This document shows, in pieces, positions 1-9,378 of a DNA stretch of 64,000 nt (the stretch's first letter is position 1; each line of letters opens with the position of its first letter). This DNA comes from Candidatus Paraprochloron terpiosi LD05. Lineage in GTDB: Bacteria > Cyanobacteriota > Cyanobacteriia > Cyanobacteriales > Prochloraceae. The notes under the pieces were generated by a model that saw only the letters and a list, made by a program, of their open reading frames with translations, did no database searches and was not told the origin of the DNA. The DNA lies in assembly GCA_018141785.1 (NCBI GenBank), contig CP073341.1:124001-188000 (forward strand), given 5' to 3'. The position numbers and the translations under genes were made by a program.

Positions 1-885
1 CTCACTCGAGCAGTGGGTTTGGCAGTGGGACTGTTGTTAGCTAACCTCATGTTCGGCCCCATTTTTTTGCTCCCGATTCCCGACGAGTTTTCCGCTCTCA
101 AGCCCACTATCGCTATTTTAGGCAGTTTGATGTTTGCTTTTTTGGGTATTAGCCTGGCGGATACTCACGGGGGCACTTTCTTACGGCTCATTAATCCTAA
201 CTCCATGGAAAGCGTTTTAGTGGCGGAGGGTACTCTCAAACCAGCTGGGACTAAAATCATCGATACTAACTGCATTATCGACGGGCGCGTTGCTCAACTC
301 ATAAGTACGGGCTTTCTGGAAGGACAAATTCTCATTCCCCAGTTTGTTTTACAGGAGTTACAACTCCTAGCGGACACCAATAACAACCAAAAGCGAGTGC
401 GAGGAAGACGAGGATTAGATTTGCTCAATAGAATGCAGAAGTCTTTCCCGGAAAGAATTGTGATTCATCCTGCGGATTACGAAGATATTGCTACTGTAGA
501 TGGGAAGTTGATTCGCTTGGCCCAGGAAATCAACGGCACTCTCATGACTAATGATTATAATTTGAGCAAGGTGGCTAATTTGCAGAAGGTGAGGATTCTG
601 AATATCAACGATTTGGTACAAGCTGTACGTCCTGTTTATTTACCTGGGGATAGTCTGGAGTTGAAAGTTCTCAAACAGGGGAAGGAAGCAACTCAAGGTG
701 TGGGTTATTTGGAGGATGGAACTATGGTAGTAGTGGATGAGGGACGGAATTATGTGGGTGGAGAGATAGGGGTGATTGTCACTTCCGCTCTCCAAACCTC
801 TGCTGGACGGATGATTTTTGCCAAACCACGAGGGCTAATTGGCACTTCCTCTGCACTTCGCCCCAAGGCCACGGAGCTTGGATAG
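1..885 (+). CDS. PIN/TRAM domain membrane protein (YacL-like), 5' partial
   Basis: The frame is open from the first base, so the N-terminus lies outside the window; the first possible internal start is a GTG at 13. The visible part has the end of an N-terminal membrane region (hydrophobic segments up to about residue 55), then a PIN domain beginning at the motif DTNCIIDGR, with later acidic residues (DYED, TNDYN) typical of PIN metal sites. A TRAM-like domain follows (from about LPGDSLELKVL to the end). This order matches the cyanobacterial and Gram-positive YacL family. PIN domains are usually Mg-dependent RNases; the cellular role of this family is not settled. Confident on family, not on function. 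Confidence 0.9.
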   Translation, partial: LTRAVGLAVGLLLANLMFGPIFLLPIPDEFSALKPTIAILGSLMFAFLGISLADTHGGTFLRLINPNSMESVLVAEGTLKPAGTKIIDTNCIIDGRVAQLISTGFLEGQILIPQFVLQELQLLADTNNNQKRVRGRRGLDLLNRMQKSFPERIVIHPADYEDIATVDGKLIRLAQEINGTLMTNDYNLSKVANLQKVRILNINDLVQAVRPVYLPGDSLELKVLKQGKEATQGVGYLEDGTMVVVDEGRNYVGGEIGVIVTSALQTSAGRMIFAKPRGLIGTSSALRPKATELG

Positions 886-952
886 TAGGGAGGGATAACT
901 TCTGTCTGACAATTTGACCTTTTTGTGAAAAACATCTGCTAGACTCTGGGTT

Positions 953-1709
953 ATGAAGGTTTTGAGGTTCTCTATGAAGAAATTACTCTTATCTCCGGCC
1001 ATTGTTGTAGCTTTCCTTTTCAGCTCGTCTCCCGCTCATGCTGTTAATCCTATTCTACAGCCACAATCTGTAACCACTAATTTAGAGAGTGCATTAACCT
1101 TTGATGTCACCAGATTAATTGACCAAAGTGGACTGGTAAATAGTTATGATGGGAGTATGCACCACTATTTTAGCCTAACTTTCACTTTGCTTTAACCATA
1201 ATTTAAGTAACCCACCTGACAGTAGCCGCTCATGGTTGTCTGCTGACGGAACTACATCAGGAGTCTTGACTTTCGACTTAGGAGGGGAATTTCAGATCGT
1301 TGCCATTGGTATCTGGAATATTTCAGGTAATTCAGGTATAAGAGGTTTTGAGGTATTCGCCGATAATGATGCTAATTTTGATAACGGAGGAAGAACCCTG
1401 TTGGGTCAGGGTAATTTCTCTAGTGTTAATCTAAGTTTCAATAGATCATCAATTTTACGTCGATACCTTACGGAGGCGCGTCTAAATACTCAATATGTTC
1501 ACCTCAATATTCTCTCCAATCATGGTGGAAATGCTGTAGGTCTCGGCGAAGTAGTTTTTGCTGAAATACCCTTCGAGTTTAGTAATTTACCAGCGATGGT
1601 TTTTCTGGTAGCAGTAGGAGGTTTGGCCTATTTTCAGAATTTAAAAAAGGGGGTAAAAAGCACTCTGCGGTTTAATCCTTTCCGTCATCAGGATATTGCG
1701 CAAAAGTGA
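953..1709 (+). pseudogene. secreted surface protein with PFEFS C-terminal signal, frameshifted
   Basis: One gene is split into two frames. The first part (953-1195) has a signal peptide (hydrophobic core, SSSPAHA cleavage region) and the start of the mature protein. The second (readable from 1179, to 1709) carries SADGTTSGVLTFDLGG, a beta-rich discoidin-like domain, and a C-terminus with PFEFSNLP, a hydrophobic helix and Lys residues. The order matches the intact paralogue at 42165-42845, whose corresponding text is GNTTGTLTFDLG and PFEFSNLPGMAFLVAVGG. Total length is 3n+1, so one extra base between about 1179 and 1195 explains the break. The tail resembles exosortase-type sorting signals. 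A sequencing error cannot be excluded. The start could be ATG 953 or 974. Confidence 0.75.
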
Positions 1710-3333
1710 TAACTCGCTGGGGGAAGGGTATTTGAATCCCTTCCTTCTCAAAAGCTTCTTTAATCATCTTGCGCAAAATCCTCTTAATATAATTGTGTAC
1801 TCCACTGGGTTTGTTATCCGGTTTTAGCTTGGTAAGAGTGCGAATCAAGATGCTATCTGCTGCAAACTCTTCAACCCCTTTGATTTCGGTAGGTTTGATT
1901 ACTTCCTGGTATTTTTTGTGCAACTGAATCCCCACCTCTTCCAGAGTGCTATAGACTAAATCCAGATCAGAACCGTAAGCAACCCCCACATCAACTACAG
2001 CGTAGATGTATTCTTTGGAATAGTTGGTAATTTTTGCGATTTCCCCGTTACGAATAATATAGACTTGTCCATTGGGATGACGAATCCGGGTGGTTCTCAA
2101 TTCGATGGCCTCCACTACTCCTATAGTATCTTCCATTTCAATATAGTCCCCCACTAAGTAGTAGTTCTCAAAAAGAATAAAAAACCCACATACTATATCG
2201 TTAATGAGATTTTGTGCTCCCAAACCTACCGCTAAACCTAAAATACCAGCAGCAGCTAGAATAGGAGCGGGATCTATCCCGAAGATATCTAAGATCCAAA
2301 TACCACAACCAAAGTAAATGAAATACTTCAAAAAACTTTGAATCAGGGGAATAATAGTTAACCTTTTCTGTCTTTGCACTCCTGTTAAATTAAGATTACG
2401 CAGGAGTACCTCTTCCACCAATATTTTCCCTATTTCAATGGAAATGTGGCTGATGAGTAAAATGGTGATAATTTTGATGGTTTTCGTACCTATGGCATCT
2501 AATTGGGCGATAGATTCGATTTGCTGCACTACCAGAGTAGCTATGATAACATAGATGAGGTATTCCAGACATCGCTGTAAAAATGGAATTAAATGTTTGA
2601 GGCGATTATAGAACCGTAAAATATTCTCCGCTCTGACATATTTTTCTCTCAGGATATCTATAAGATCCACAATAGTAGAAGTTGCTTTCAACAGCAGCAA
2701 CCCACCTAAGACAATGAGATAAATCTTCAAGGCGATGTAGAGATAGTTAGCCACAACTTCTGGAAGTTGCCAAAACCCAGTACACAATAAAATTGCCAAC
2801 AGCCAAATGCTATTGGTAAAGTGCATGTCCAGAAAGTTAAAAAAGCCCTCAATCTCCTCTTCATTAGCAGTTATTTGCTCCCATTTCTTGATCCACTCCT
2901 GTCCTTGGCGAAGCAAACGGCGCAAGGGTGAGATCAGGTATCCGACGAGAATTAAAACGGCGAAGGTTTTAAATAGCCCTGTAGCTAGTTGCAGCCAGAA
3001 TTGGGAGGGTATTGCACCTACTAACTCTAAGGTATATTGTTCCAGATTTTCTCTTCGGTACAACAGCCAGCCATTGAAGGCGATCGCCCCTAGAGAGAGT
3101 ATTGCCCAAAGGAAAATTAACAGCCCCCTGATATGGCGGCGTAACTTGTGCAAATTATCCTTTTTCTGCCCCAACCAATGAACTTTACCTAGCTGTTGGA
3201 AAATTTGACCCAATAGCCAGTATAGAAACCAGAAAGCCAGGAACAAGCAACCGACTTCAGCTAAAATCACTAAGACACTTGTCATCATCATTATATTATC
3301 TTTGTTCGGAAGGCGGTTTATTATCCGCCCCAT
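1672..3333 (-). CDS. MscS-family mechanosensitive ion channel
   Basis: The 553-residue membrane protein has several N-terminal transmembrane helices (about residues 15-300) and then the MscS core. The pore-lining helix is GLAVGLGAQNLINDIVCGFF (around residues 365-385), followed by the beta domain with VGDYIE and RTTRIRHPNGQVYIIRNGEI. It should be an inner-membrane channel that opens under hypo-osmotic stress; the long N-terminal region puts it with the larger MscS relatives. The start overlaps the end of the upstream GTPase gene by 13 bases, suggesting co-transcription; an alternative start is the Met cluster at residue 15. Its 3' end overlaps the tail of the convergent surface-protein gene. 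Confidence 0.9.
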   Translation of the reverse strand: MGRIINRLPNKDNIMMMTSVLVILAEVGCLFLAFWFLYWLLGQIFQQLGKVHWLGQKKDNLHKLRRHIRGLLIFLWAILSLGAIAFNGWLLYRRENLEQYTLELVGAIPSQFWLQLATGLFKTFAVLILVGYLISPLRRLLRQGQEWIKKWEQITANEEEIEGFFNFLDMHFTNSIWLLAILLCTGFWQLPEVVANYLYIALKIYLIVLGGLLLLKATSTIVDLIDILREKYVRAENILRFYNRLKHLIPFLQRCLEYLIYVIIATLVVQQIESIAQLDAIGTKTIKIITILLISHISIEIGKILVEEVLLRNLNLTGVQRQKRLTIIPLIQSFLKYFIYFGCGIWILDIFGIDPAPILAAAGILGLAVGLGAQNLINDIVCGFFILFENYYLVGDYIEMEDTIGVVEAIELRTTRIRHPNGQVYIIRNGEIAKITNYSKEYIYAVVDVGVAYGSDLDLVYSTLEEVGIQLHKKYQEVIKPTEIKGVEEFAADSILIRTLTKLKPDNKPSGVHNYIKRILRKMIKEAFEKEGIQIPFPQRVITFAQYPDDGKD

Positions 3334-4742
3334 TGGAGTTTGGCCTTTAATTCCGCTTCAATGCGATTTAAAATAGAACTCTGATCCAAAGAAGCTAAAA
3401 TTCTCCTCACTACTACCTTAGGCCCATCTTCTCCCCAACCGGCTCCATTGGCAAGATAAATTTTAGTAATTTGCCCTATACTATAGGAAGAAACACCAGC
3501 TACTCCAGCTTGAGCCATAGCCACGGTAACATAACCAGTGAAAGAAGCGCCCCCAGTGACAGGAATAGATAGGCCAAAAATACCTTTCAGGGAACTCAAA
3601 CCCAAGGATACCAGTAATTCGCTCCCAGTAATCCCCCCCATACTCAGGGCAATCTGGCGCAGCAACCCTACCGCCCCAGAGCGAGTCATAGGGATACCGT
3701 AGAGGCGAGAAAGGGCTAAAATCATGGCAATATCCATTACTGCTCCTGTAAACAAATCCACTGCTGTTACAGGGTTTAGGGCGATGGCCCCTGCTTTCCC
3801 TATCACTGCTTTATAAATCAGGCTATCGGCAGCAGAGGAGCGAATAGTCATTTTCCGCTCTACCAATTTTTCATTAACAGTATTAGCAAACAACATAGTA
3901 TTCAGAGCCACCAGAGACTTCCCCTCTCGATGCAAAATCTCCAGAATCTTCAGTTTCAGCTCCTCTACCTGAGGGGTACCACGGCCCATTGCCACCTTAT
4001 AACCGCCCCCAGGAAGGCCCACAGCTTCCCTCACCAAAGGAGAAGCAGCCACCATGACAATTTCCGAGGGTTTTAATAACTGACGCACCCGTTCGTCCCT
4101 GATTTTGCGGTAAATAGCAAGCCTATCCGCTTCTGGGTATTGGTCGATTTTATTAAAAACCAGCACTATAGGTTTCCCAAACTGCCGCAACTGACAAATT
4201 GCCCTATACTCTACCTTAGTTAAATCTCCAGCAATAACAAAGAGAATTAAATCTACCCTTTGGGCGATTTCATGAGCCAAAGCTTCCCGACTTTCTCCGG
4301 CAACCTCATCTATCCCCGGAGTATCGATTAACTCAACACCACTATTTTTTCCCCCAAGTAAAGAAAGCCTCAGTACAGATCCATGGCCCAAAGGTTCCCG
4401 ATTTACTTTCCACTTCGCACTTGCTACAGTACGGGTGACACCGTGGAGGGGTCCCACTGTAAAAATATCTTCCCCTAAAAGAGCATTGAGAACGGAAGAT
4501 TTGCCCCGTCCCACCATACCGAAAACAGCAATTTGGACTACATATCGTTCTAACTTATCTAACATAGTAACAAGGCCATGGATTTCCTCAGACAACCCCA
4601 TTTGCTCCACAGAAGTCAAATCCATATCCCCTACTAATTTCCGCAGGGAATATTGCGCCTTCTTGTAGTTCAGTTCCTCCTGAATTTCAGCGAAGCTGAA
4701 AATGGCGCCGGATAAGTCAAATTCCGAGGATATGTTAGACAA
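3321..4742 (-). CDS. Era-like GTPase with DUF697-like membrane C-terminus
   Basis: This 473-residue protein has a complete G domain: G1 GMVGRGKSS, G3 DTPGID and G4 NKID, the latter inside VLVFNKIDQYPEADRL. The C-terminal half is hydrophobic and glycine/alanine-rich (about residues 310-440), as in DUF697 GTPases that associate with membranes. The family is common in cyanobacteria; its role is unknown. It overlaps the MscS gene by 13 bases on the same strand, so a shared role in membrane or turgor homeostasis is possible, but that is inference. It is divergent from the DUF3146 gene with only 36 bases between starts. Confidence 0.85.
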   Translation of the reverse strand: MSNISSEFDLSGAIFSFAEIQEELNYKKAQYSLRKLVGDMDLTSVEQMGLSEEIHGLVTMLDKLERYVVQIAVFGMVGRGKSSVLNALLGEDIFTVGPLHGVTRTVASAKWKVNREPLGHGSVLRLSLLGGKNSGVELIDTPGIDEVAGESREALAHEIAQRVDLILFVIAGDLTKVEYRAICQLRQFGKPIVLVFNKIDQYPEADRLAIYRKIRDERVRQLLKPSEIVMVAASPLVREAVGLPGGGYKVAMGRGTPQVEELKLKILEILHREGKSLVALNTMLFANTVNEKLVERKMTIRSSAADSLIYKAVIGKAGAIALNPVTAVDLFTGAVMDIAMILALSRLYGIPMTRSGAVGLLRQIALSMGGITGSELLVSLGLSSLKGIFGLSIPVTGGASFTGYVTVAMAQAGVAGVSSYSIGQITKIYLANGAGWGEDGPKVVVRRILASLDQSSILNRIEAELKAKLQWGG

Positions 4743-4778
4743 GGTATATTCTAGATTCTGTTTCTATAATAAGATTAT

Positions 4779-5036
4779 ATGAACTATTTGCCAGAGACAA
4801 CTGCCCACGTTAGAATTACCAAGCAGTGCTGGCGACAGGGCAAAATAGAAGGCGAAGTGAGGGCTAAGGCTTATGAATGGCAGTTTCAGTGGTGTTTTCG
4901 CCAGGGACAGCTATGGGTACAACCATCTTTAGGACGAGCCTTAATTCTGGAACCTCTCAGTCGTTTTTTAGAACGGAACGACTATCAACTAGAACCGGGA
5001 AGCAATTATCAGTTTCTCCTCCGGGAGGAAATCTAG
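4779..5036 (+). CDS. DUF3146 family protein
   Basis: This 85-residue protein starts MNYLPETTAHVRITKQ and contains the QPSLGRALI and QLEPGSNYQF segments that I recognise from the cyanobacterial DUF3146 family. The length is normal for it. It has no signal peptide or membrane segment and no known function. It is divergently transcribed from the GTPase gene, from a 36-base spacer. Confidence 0.85.
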   Translation: MNYLPETTAHVRITKQCWRQGKIEGEVRAKAYEWQFQWCFRQGQLWVQPSLGRALILEPLSRFLERNDYQLEPGSNYQFLLREEI

Positions 5037-5037
5037 G

Positions 5038-5075
5038 TTTAACTCAGAGGCCCAGAGTCACAGAGAGAAATGCCG
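5038..5075. repeat. dispersed CAGAG-rich repeat
   Basis: The run reads as cagaggcccagagtcacaga, the degenerate purine-strand form of a short element seen about ten times between genes in this window. It lies between the DUF3146 gene and the 3' end of the convergent helicase gene. Confidence 0.6.
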
Positions 5076-7373
5076 TTGCAAAGTAGGTAAAACAGGACAG
5101 GGTTCCTTTTTCTGCAAATTATGCCGGTCGCCCTTAAAAATACTCCAGCGAAATGGTCCTTTCTGGGCTGCGGACATCCATAACAAACGTTTTGCCCTAG
5201 TCATGGCTACATACAACAAGCGAAACTCCTCCCCCCTCTTCAGTCTAGCAGCTTCTTTCCAAGCATTACCTGTGTTAAGCATAGTTATGTTATGCTTATT
5301 ATTAAGATGATAATCACGAGCCTTGGCCCGAATTTGCGCCCGGGCAACTTCTGCCAAAGTAAAGTTACCCAAAAACTTAGCAGCAGTGGGAACCCAGAGA
5401 GAACCCGGAAGAACATCTTCGTGTAAAAAAGGAATAAAAACATAATCCCAGTCCAACCCCTTAGCTTTGTGCATAGTAATAATAGTTAATTGTCCGGGAC
5501 GAGTATATTCATCTTCTATTTCTTCTTCCAACACTCCTTCAAACCTTTCCTCATTTACAATTTCCACCAATACTTCTATCGTACTTTGAAGAGAACTACG
5601 ACCCACAATTTGCTGATTTATCCGTTCTCCCAACTTCTCCACTGTGGCAAGTTCAGAGCCGGTATACTTTAAAGTCAGACCCAAAAAGAAAATCAATTGA
5701 TAGTGAGGCAACTCTAACCTCCCCTGTAAGAGGTTACAACAGTAACGACGAGCAGCAGCAACTTGAGGTTTCTGTTTTGGTTCCAGAGATCCAGGGTAGA
5801 GGAATTTTTCTGGGAAAGCAGCGAGGGGGTTCAAGTCTTGAGTCGGGATAAGCTGACGATTTTGGAGTACTTCTAAAGCAGCTTTGAGATAATTAGGAGA
5901 ATGGGGACGATGGATAAATTGTAGCAGTTTAAGCACCTCAGCAGGTATGTTCGTCTGACGCTGAACTTCATTCACTTCATAGATTTTAATTGATTTAGTT
6001 AGAGGAGCAAGTTGTTCTGCGAGAAAACGACCTTGACGATTTTCCCGTACTAAGATAGCAGCGTTGTGTTGAGAATTTTCCTTTAATAAAACTACCGCCC
6101 GTTCCCCAATCATTTGGGCTGTTTTATAGATATCCGGTGGCGTATATATTTCCAAACCCCCACCCACTGGTTCCGGGTTGGCATCTTTTTGCAAGTCCCC
6201 TGGCTCTACAGGATGAATTTCTTGGTCGCGAAAAGGTAATGATTCCTCCTTGGTATTCTCATTAACCCATTTAAGCACGAAATTAGCAGCATTCATAATA
6301 ATTTGACTACTACGACCTGCCTGAGCCATAGTAGATAAACTGCCTTGACCTTGACAACTAGTGCAAAAGGAGTTAAAATAAATAGGGTCGGCGGGAGTAA
6401 AGGTAGAGTTAATGGCTTGATTAGGGTCTCCCACCCTCACTAAATTTGGGGATGTTTCGGGGTTTTCTGGATCCGTAGCTAGGAGTTTAATTAACCTTTC
6501 TTGTAAAGGACTAGAGTCTTGAGCTTCGTCTTCAAAAACAGCAAACACTTGACTTTGCCATAATTTACGAATAGGGGCATATTCCAGTACCCGCAAAGCA
6601 GCAAGAATCATATCTTGGTAGTCAATGAAATTCCGTGCTGCCATTAATGCTTCATACCGCTTATACAAACCCCCAGCCATAGCTAATATGTGATAGGGAT
6701 CCTCAATCTGGACAAATTGCAAATCTTCAGGAGAGAGAGCGGAACTTTTCGCCTCTGCAATAGCCGTGGTAGCCAAGGTAGGTAAGACCTCCGTCCGCAA
6801 CACCCACTCCCGTCGCAACCTTTCCGTTTCTTCGCCGTCAAACCCCGCCCCTTCTAGTAATATCTTATATTGTTCCGGAGCAGCAGCAATCCACTCTTGG
6901 ACACAATTTTTAATCAGTCTGTGACTATTATGAGGATTAATTAAAGTGGCGGTTGCCAAATTCAGTTGAGATAATTCTGGGTGACGAGTAGCAATACTGC
7001 AAGCCAAACCGTGGAGAGTATGTACCTCATACCCCCCAGGTATCAGGGAAAGAGACTTGAGTTGGTCGCGAATTACCCCTTTAATACTAGCAGCAGCAGA
7101 ACGAGTATAGGTAACCACTATTAATTGTCGGCGAGGGTGAAGTTTATAACGAGCAACAGTCAAGGCAGCAGCTACAGCGAGGCTGTAAGACTTACCGGCC
7201 CCGGGAACAGCAGCAATAGCCATTTCACCCCCTTCCCAGTCCCCCATTCTTTTCTGTCCCTCTCGCAAGGTACCCCGCAGCTTTGCCAGTTGTTCCTCTC
7301 TTATTATTGGAGCGCTGTCCTGTAAATCCAATGGTCTGTATATGAGATAGACTATAATTATAGGATAAATCAA
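5058..7373 (-). CDS. UvrD/Rep-like superfamily 1 DNA helicase
   Basis: This 771-residue protein carries the SF1A helicase motifs in order: Walker A AAVPGAGKS (about residue 55), motif Ia VVTYTRSAAASIKG, HTLHGLA, motif II FEDEAQDSSPLQ, motif III VGDPNQAINSTF, then late in the protein the motif V-like ITMHKAKGLDWDYVF and motif VI LLYVAMTRAKRLLW. It should be an ATP-driven 3'-5' translocase acting in repair or replication restart. The first ~20 residues (MIYPIIIVYLIYRP) are unusually hydrophobic and may not be translated; a later start cannot be fixed from sequence. It is shorter than PcrA/UvrD and stands alone. Confidence 0.9.
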   Translation of the reverse strand: MIYPIIIVYLIYRPLDLQDSAPIIREEQLAKLRGTLREGQKRMGDWEGGEMAIAAVPGAGKSYSLAVAAALTVARYKLHPRRQLIVVTYTRSAAASIKGVIRDQLKSLSLIPGGYEVHTLHGLACSIATRHPELSQLNLATATLINPHNSHRLIKNCVQEWIAAAPEQYKILLEGAGFDGEETERLRREWVLRTEVLPTLATTAIAEAKSSALSPEDLQFVQIEDPYHILAMAGGLYKRYEALMAARNFIDYQDMILAALRVLEYAPIRKLWQSQVFAVFEDEAQDSSPLQERLIKLLATDPENPETSPNLVRVGDPNQAINSTFTPADPIYFNSFCTSCQGQGSLSTMAQAGRSSQIIMNAANFVLKWVNENTKEESLPFRDQEIHPVEPGDLQKDANPEPVGGGLEIYTPPDIYKTAQMIGERAVVLLKENSQHNAAILVRENRQGRFLAEQLAPLTKSIKIYEVNEVQRQTNIPAEVLKLLQFIHRPHSPNYLKAALEVLQNRQLIPTQDLNPLAAFPEKFLYPGSLEPKQKPQVAAARRYCCNLLQGRLELPHYQLIFFLGLTLKYTGSELATVEKLGERINQQIVGRSSLQSTIEVLVEIVNEERFEGVLEEEIEDEYTRPGQLTIITMHKAKGLDWDYVFIPFLHEDVLPGSLWVPTAAKFLGNFTLAEVARAQIRAKARDYHLNNKHNITMLNTGNAWKEAARLKRGEEFRLLYVAMTRAKRLLWMSAAQKGPFRWSIFKGDRHNLQKKEPCPVLPTLQRHFSL

Positions 7374-7388
7374 TCACAACCAACAAAC

Positions 7389-7727
7389 ATGTTTGAATTT
7401 TTCATGACTTGGCTCCTGACAGCCATCGCTCTCTTAATCACAGCTTATGTAGTCCCAGGGATGGAAATCGCTGGTATACAGGCTGCTTTAGTAGCTACAG
7501 TAATCTTAGGAATAGTCAATGCTGTTGTCAAACCCATTCTCGTCTTTTTCACCTTACCCTTTACTATCCTAACCCTAGGTGGCTTTCTCCTGGTAGTCAA
7601 TGCTATTACTTTTGGACTAGTGGGCTATTTTACCCCAGGAGTTACCATTGATGGTTTCCTTCCTGCTATAATTGGTTCCATTGTGCTTTCCTTAGTTTCC
7701 GGTTTCTTGAACCGTCCCTTGAAATAA
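7389..7727 (+). CDS. phage holin family / PF04020-type small membrane protein
   Basis: This 112-residue protein is almost wholly hydrophobic, with four predicted transmembrane helices and the family motifs VLGIVNAVVKPIL and FFTLPFTILTLGGFLLVVNA. These are typical of the family annotated as phage holin family 4 (PF04020), which is widespread in bacterial chromosomes with no lysis partner. No phage genes surround it, so the name should not be read as evidence of a prophage. It is divergent from the helicase, with starts 15 bases apart. Confidence 0.85.
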   Translation: MFEFFMTWLLTAIALLITAYVVPGMEIAGIQAALVATVILGIVNAVVKPILVFFTLPFTILTLGGFLLVVNAITFGLVGYFTPGVTIDGFLPAIIGSIVLSLVSGFLNRPLK

Positions 7728-7747
7728 GGACTATTGAAGAGTTTCGC

Positions 7748-7772
7748 GCCTTGGCGCAAAGGCGCAAAGGGA
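7748..7772. repeat. short GCGCAAAGGCGC palindromic repeat
   Basis: A palindromic motif (gcgccttggcgcaaaggcgc) sits after the holin-like gene. It resembles the dispersed GC-rich palindromes found elsewhere between genes here. It could act as a weak terminator but has no T run. Confidence 0.5.
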
Positions 7773-7862
7773 TTTATCATACGTTCTGCTTTTGGTTTTT
7801 TACAGCCAGGAAGTCAGGAATAGATATAGTCCTGTTGCGCCCACTTTTTATTCAATTGGGAT

Positions 7863-8765
7863 ATGCTACACTCATTTACAATCCAGAATTTTCGCTGTTT
7901 CCCCCATCTTACTATCCAACCCCTGAAACAAGTCAATTTAATTGGGGGGAAAAATAATGTGGGCAAGACATCTCTCCTGGAAGCTATTGTGATTTTTTTC
8001 CATCCTAATAATCCACAAATTCTCTTGAATCTTAATGTGACTCGTAATCTGACAGAAGATGCTAAGTTCAATGGATTTTTTTATAACCAAGATATGGAAA
8101 GGACGATCGTCCTCATGGATCCCTTACAGGATGACAAAAAACTCTCTATCAGAATGAGTAATTCTGAGTTAGTCATGGAACCTGGAAATGGATATTCTTC
8201 AGAAAAAATTCCCCCAGGTATTTATCTTGACAGTAGCAGCTATTCTCCTCGAAAAAATGTGAAACTTTTTAGTAACATGGAGCGGTTTGGAAAAACTGAT
8301 GAAATTATATCTCCCTTGCGGGTGTTAGAACCCCGCTTAAAACGCCTTAGTTTATTACTTGTAGAAGATGAACCGATTATCCACGGCAACATTGGTATGA
8401 GAGAACTTGTACCCCTACCCCTCATGGGAGAAGGAATGGAACGGTTGCTTACAATTATCTTGGCGATCGCCAATACTAAAGGAGGAACTGTGTTAATTGA
8501 TGAGATTGAGAATGGCTTTCATCACTCAGTTTTGACTAAAGTTTGGGAAGCTATAGGTGATGTTGCTTGCAAAGGAGAAACCCAAATATTTGCTACTACT
8601 CATAGTATAGAGTGTATCCGAGCTGCTCACTACGCATTTCAGAGTAGGAAACAATACGATTTTGCCTATCATCGTCTCGATAGAGTTGAAGATGAAATTA
8701 AAGCAGTAACTTACAATGAAGAGATTTTAGAATTTTCTGATGAAATGAATTTGGAGGTGCGTTGA
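7863..8765 (+). CDS. AAA_15/OLD-like ABC-type ATPase
   Basis: This 300-residue protein begins with the RecF/OLD-like N-terminus FTIQNFRCFPHLTI and has Walker A GGKNNVGKT at residues 28-36. The C-terminal half has a signature-like segment MGEGMERLLTIIL, Walker B GGTVLIDEIENGFHH and the switch motif FATTHS. The region between is short, so it lacks a long coiled coil. The stop codon overlaps the start of a DUF3226 gene (TGATG), so they are translationally coupled. An ATPase of this class paired with a TOPRIM-type protein is the architecture of OLD-like and PARIS-type phage-defence systems. Function here is inferred only. Confidence 0.85.
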   Translation: MLHSFTIQNFRCFPHLTIQPLKQVNLIGGKNNVGKTSLLEAIVIFFHPNNPQILLNLNVTRNLTEDAKFNGFFYNQDMERTIVLMDPLQDDKKLSIRMSNSELVMEPGNGYSSEKIPPGIYLDSSSYSPRKNVKLFSNMERFGKTDEIISPLRVLEPRLKRLSLLLVEDEPIIHGNIGMRELVPLPLMGEGMERLLTIILAIANTKGGTVLIDEIENGFHHSVLTKVWEAIGDVACKGETQIFATTHSIECIRAAHYAFQSRKQYDFAYHRLDRVEDEIKAVTYNEEILEFSDEMNLEVR

Positions 8766-9373
8766 TGAGGAATAACTCCGAAACAATCTCCCAACCAAAA
8801 TTACTCCTTGGTGAAGGGAAAGATGAAGTGCTATTTTTCCAAGCATTGCTGGCTCATCTCCAGATTAAGGATATTCAAGTGATGCAGTATGGAGGAAGAG
8901 ATGTACTAAGAAAATATCTCAAATCTCTAGTAATGGGAACGGATTTTTACCAAATTGTATCCTTAGGAATTACGCGAGATGCAGATAATTCCGCAACAAG
9001 TGCATTTGCAAGTGTTTGCGGCTCATTAGAATATTGTGGTTTACCTGCTCCTAGCCAACCAGGAGAAATTGTTGGAGACAAACCCAAAATCAGCGTTTTA
9101 ATTCTCCCAGATAATCAAAATCCTGGTATACTGGAAGATGTTTGTCTGGAAGCAGTGGTTCCCAATCAGTTACAATGCGTAGACGATTACTTAAACTGCA
9201 TGAGCAATACAGCAACACCACAACCCAAGAATAGGACAAAAGCTAGACTTAATGCTTGGTTATCAGCTCAAGCTAAACCAGGATTGCGTTTAGGAGAAGC
9301 AGCTCAGAACGGTTATTTACCTTGGAATAACAACCAATTCCATAGCCTTAAGCAGTTCTTGCAAGCTATATAA
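8765..9373 (+). CDS. DUF3226 family protein (TOPRIM-like partner of the AAA ATPase)
   Basis: The 202-residue protein contains LLGEGKDEVLFFQAL near its N-terminus, RDADNS near residue 75 and VLILPDN near residue 115. This pattern (conserved Glu, then an acidic DxD-like site) fits the TOPRIM-type fold assigned to DUF3226. I chose ATG 8765 over an upstream TTG at 8762. The A of the start is shared with the TGA stop of the ATPase gene. The pair is likely an operon; a nuclease activity controlled by the ATPase is plausible. What is seen is the motif order and the coupling; defence is inference from known AAA-TOPRIM systems. Confidence 0.8.
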   Translation: MRNNSETISQPKLLLGEGKDEVLFFQALLAHLQIKDIQVMQYGGRDVLRKYLKSLVMGTDFYQIVSLGITRDADNSATSAFASVCGSLEYCGLPAPSQPGEIVGDKPKISVLILPDNQNPGILEDVCLEAVVPNQLQCVDDYLNCMSNTATPQPKNRTKARLNAWLSAQAKPGLRLGEAAQNGYLPWNNNQFHSLKQFLQAI

Positions 9374-9378
9374 CACTA

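Noticed and set aside
1672..1709. Overlap of the surface-protein tail with the MscS gene as a functional antisense pair
   Set aside because: The overlap follows the frameshift and read-through of a poorly conserved tail; no evidence for function.
7389..7727. Prophage lysis gene (holin)
   Set aside because: The family is widespread in bacterial chromosomes and there are no phage genes nearby.
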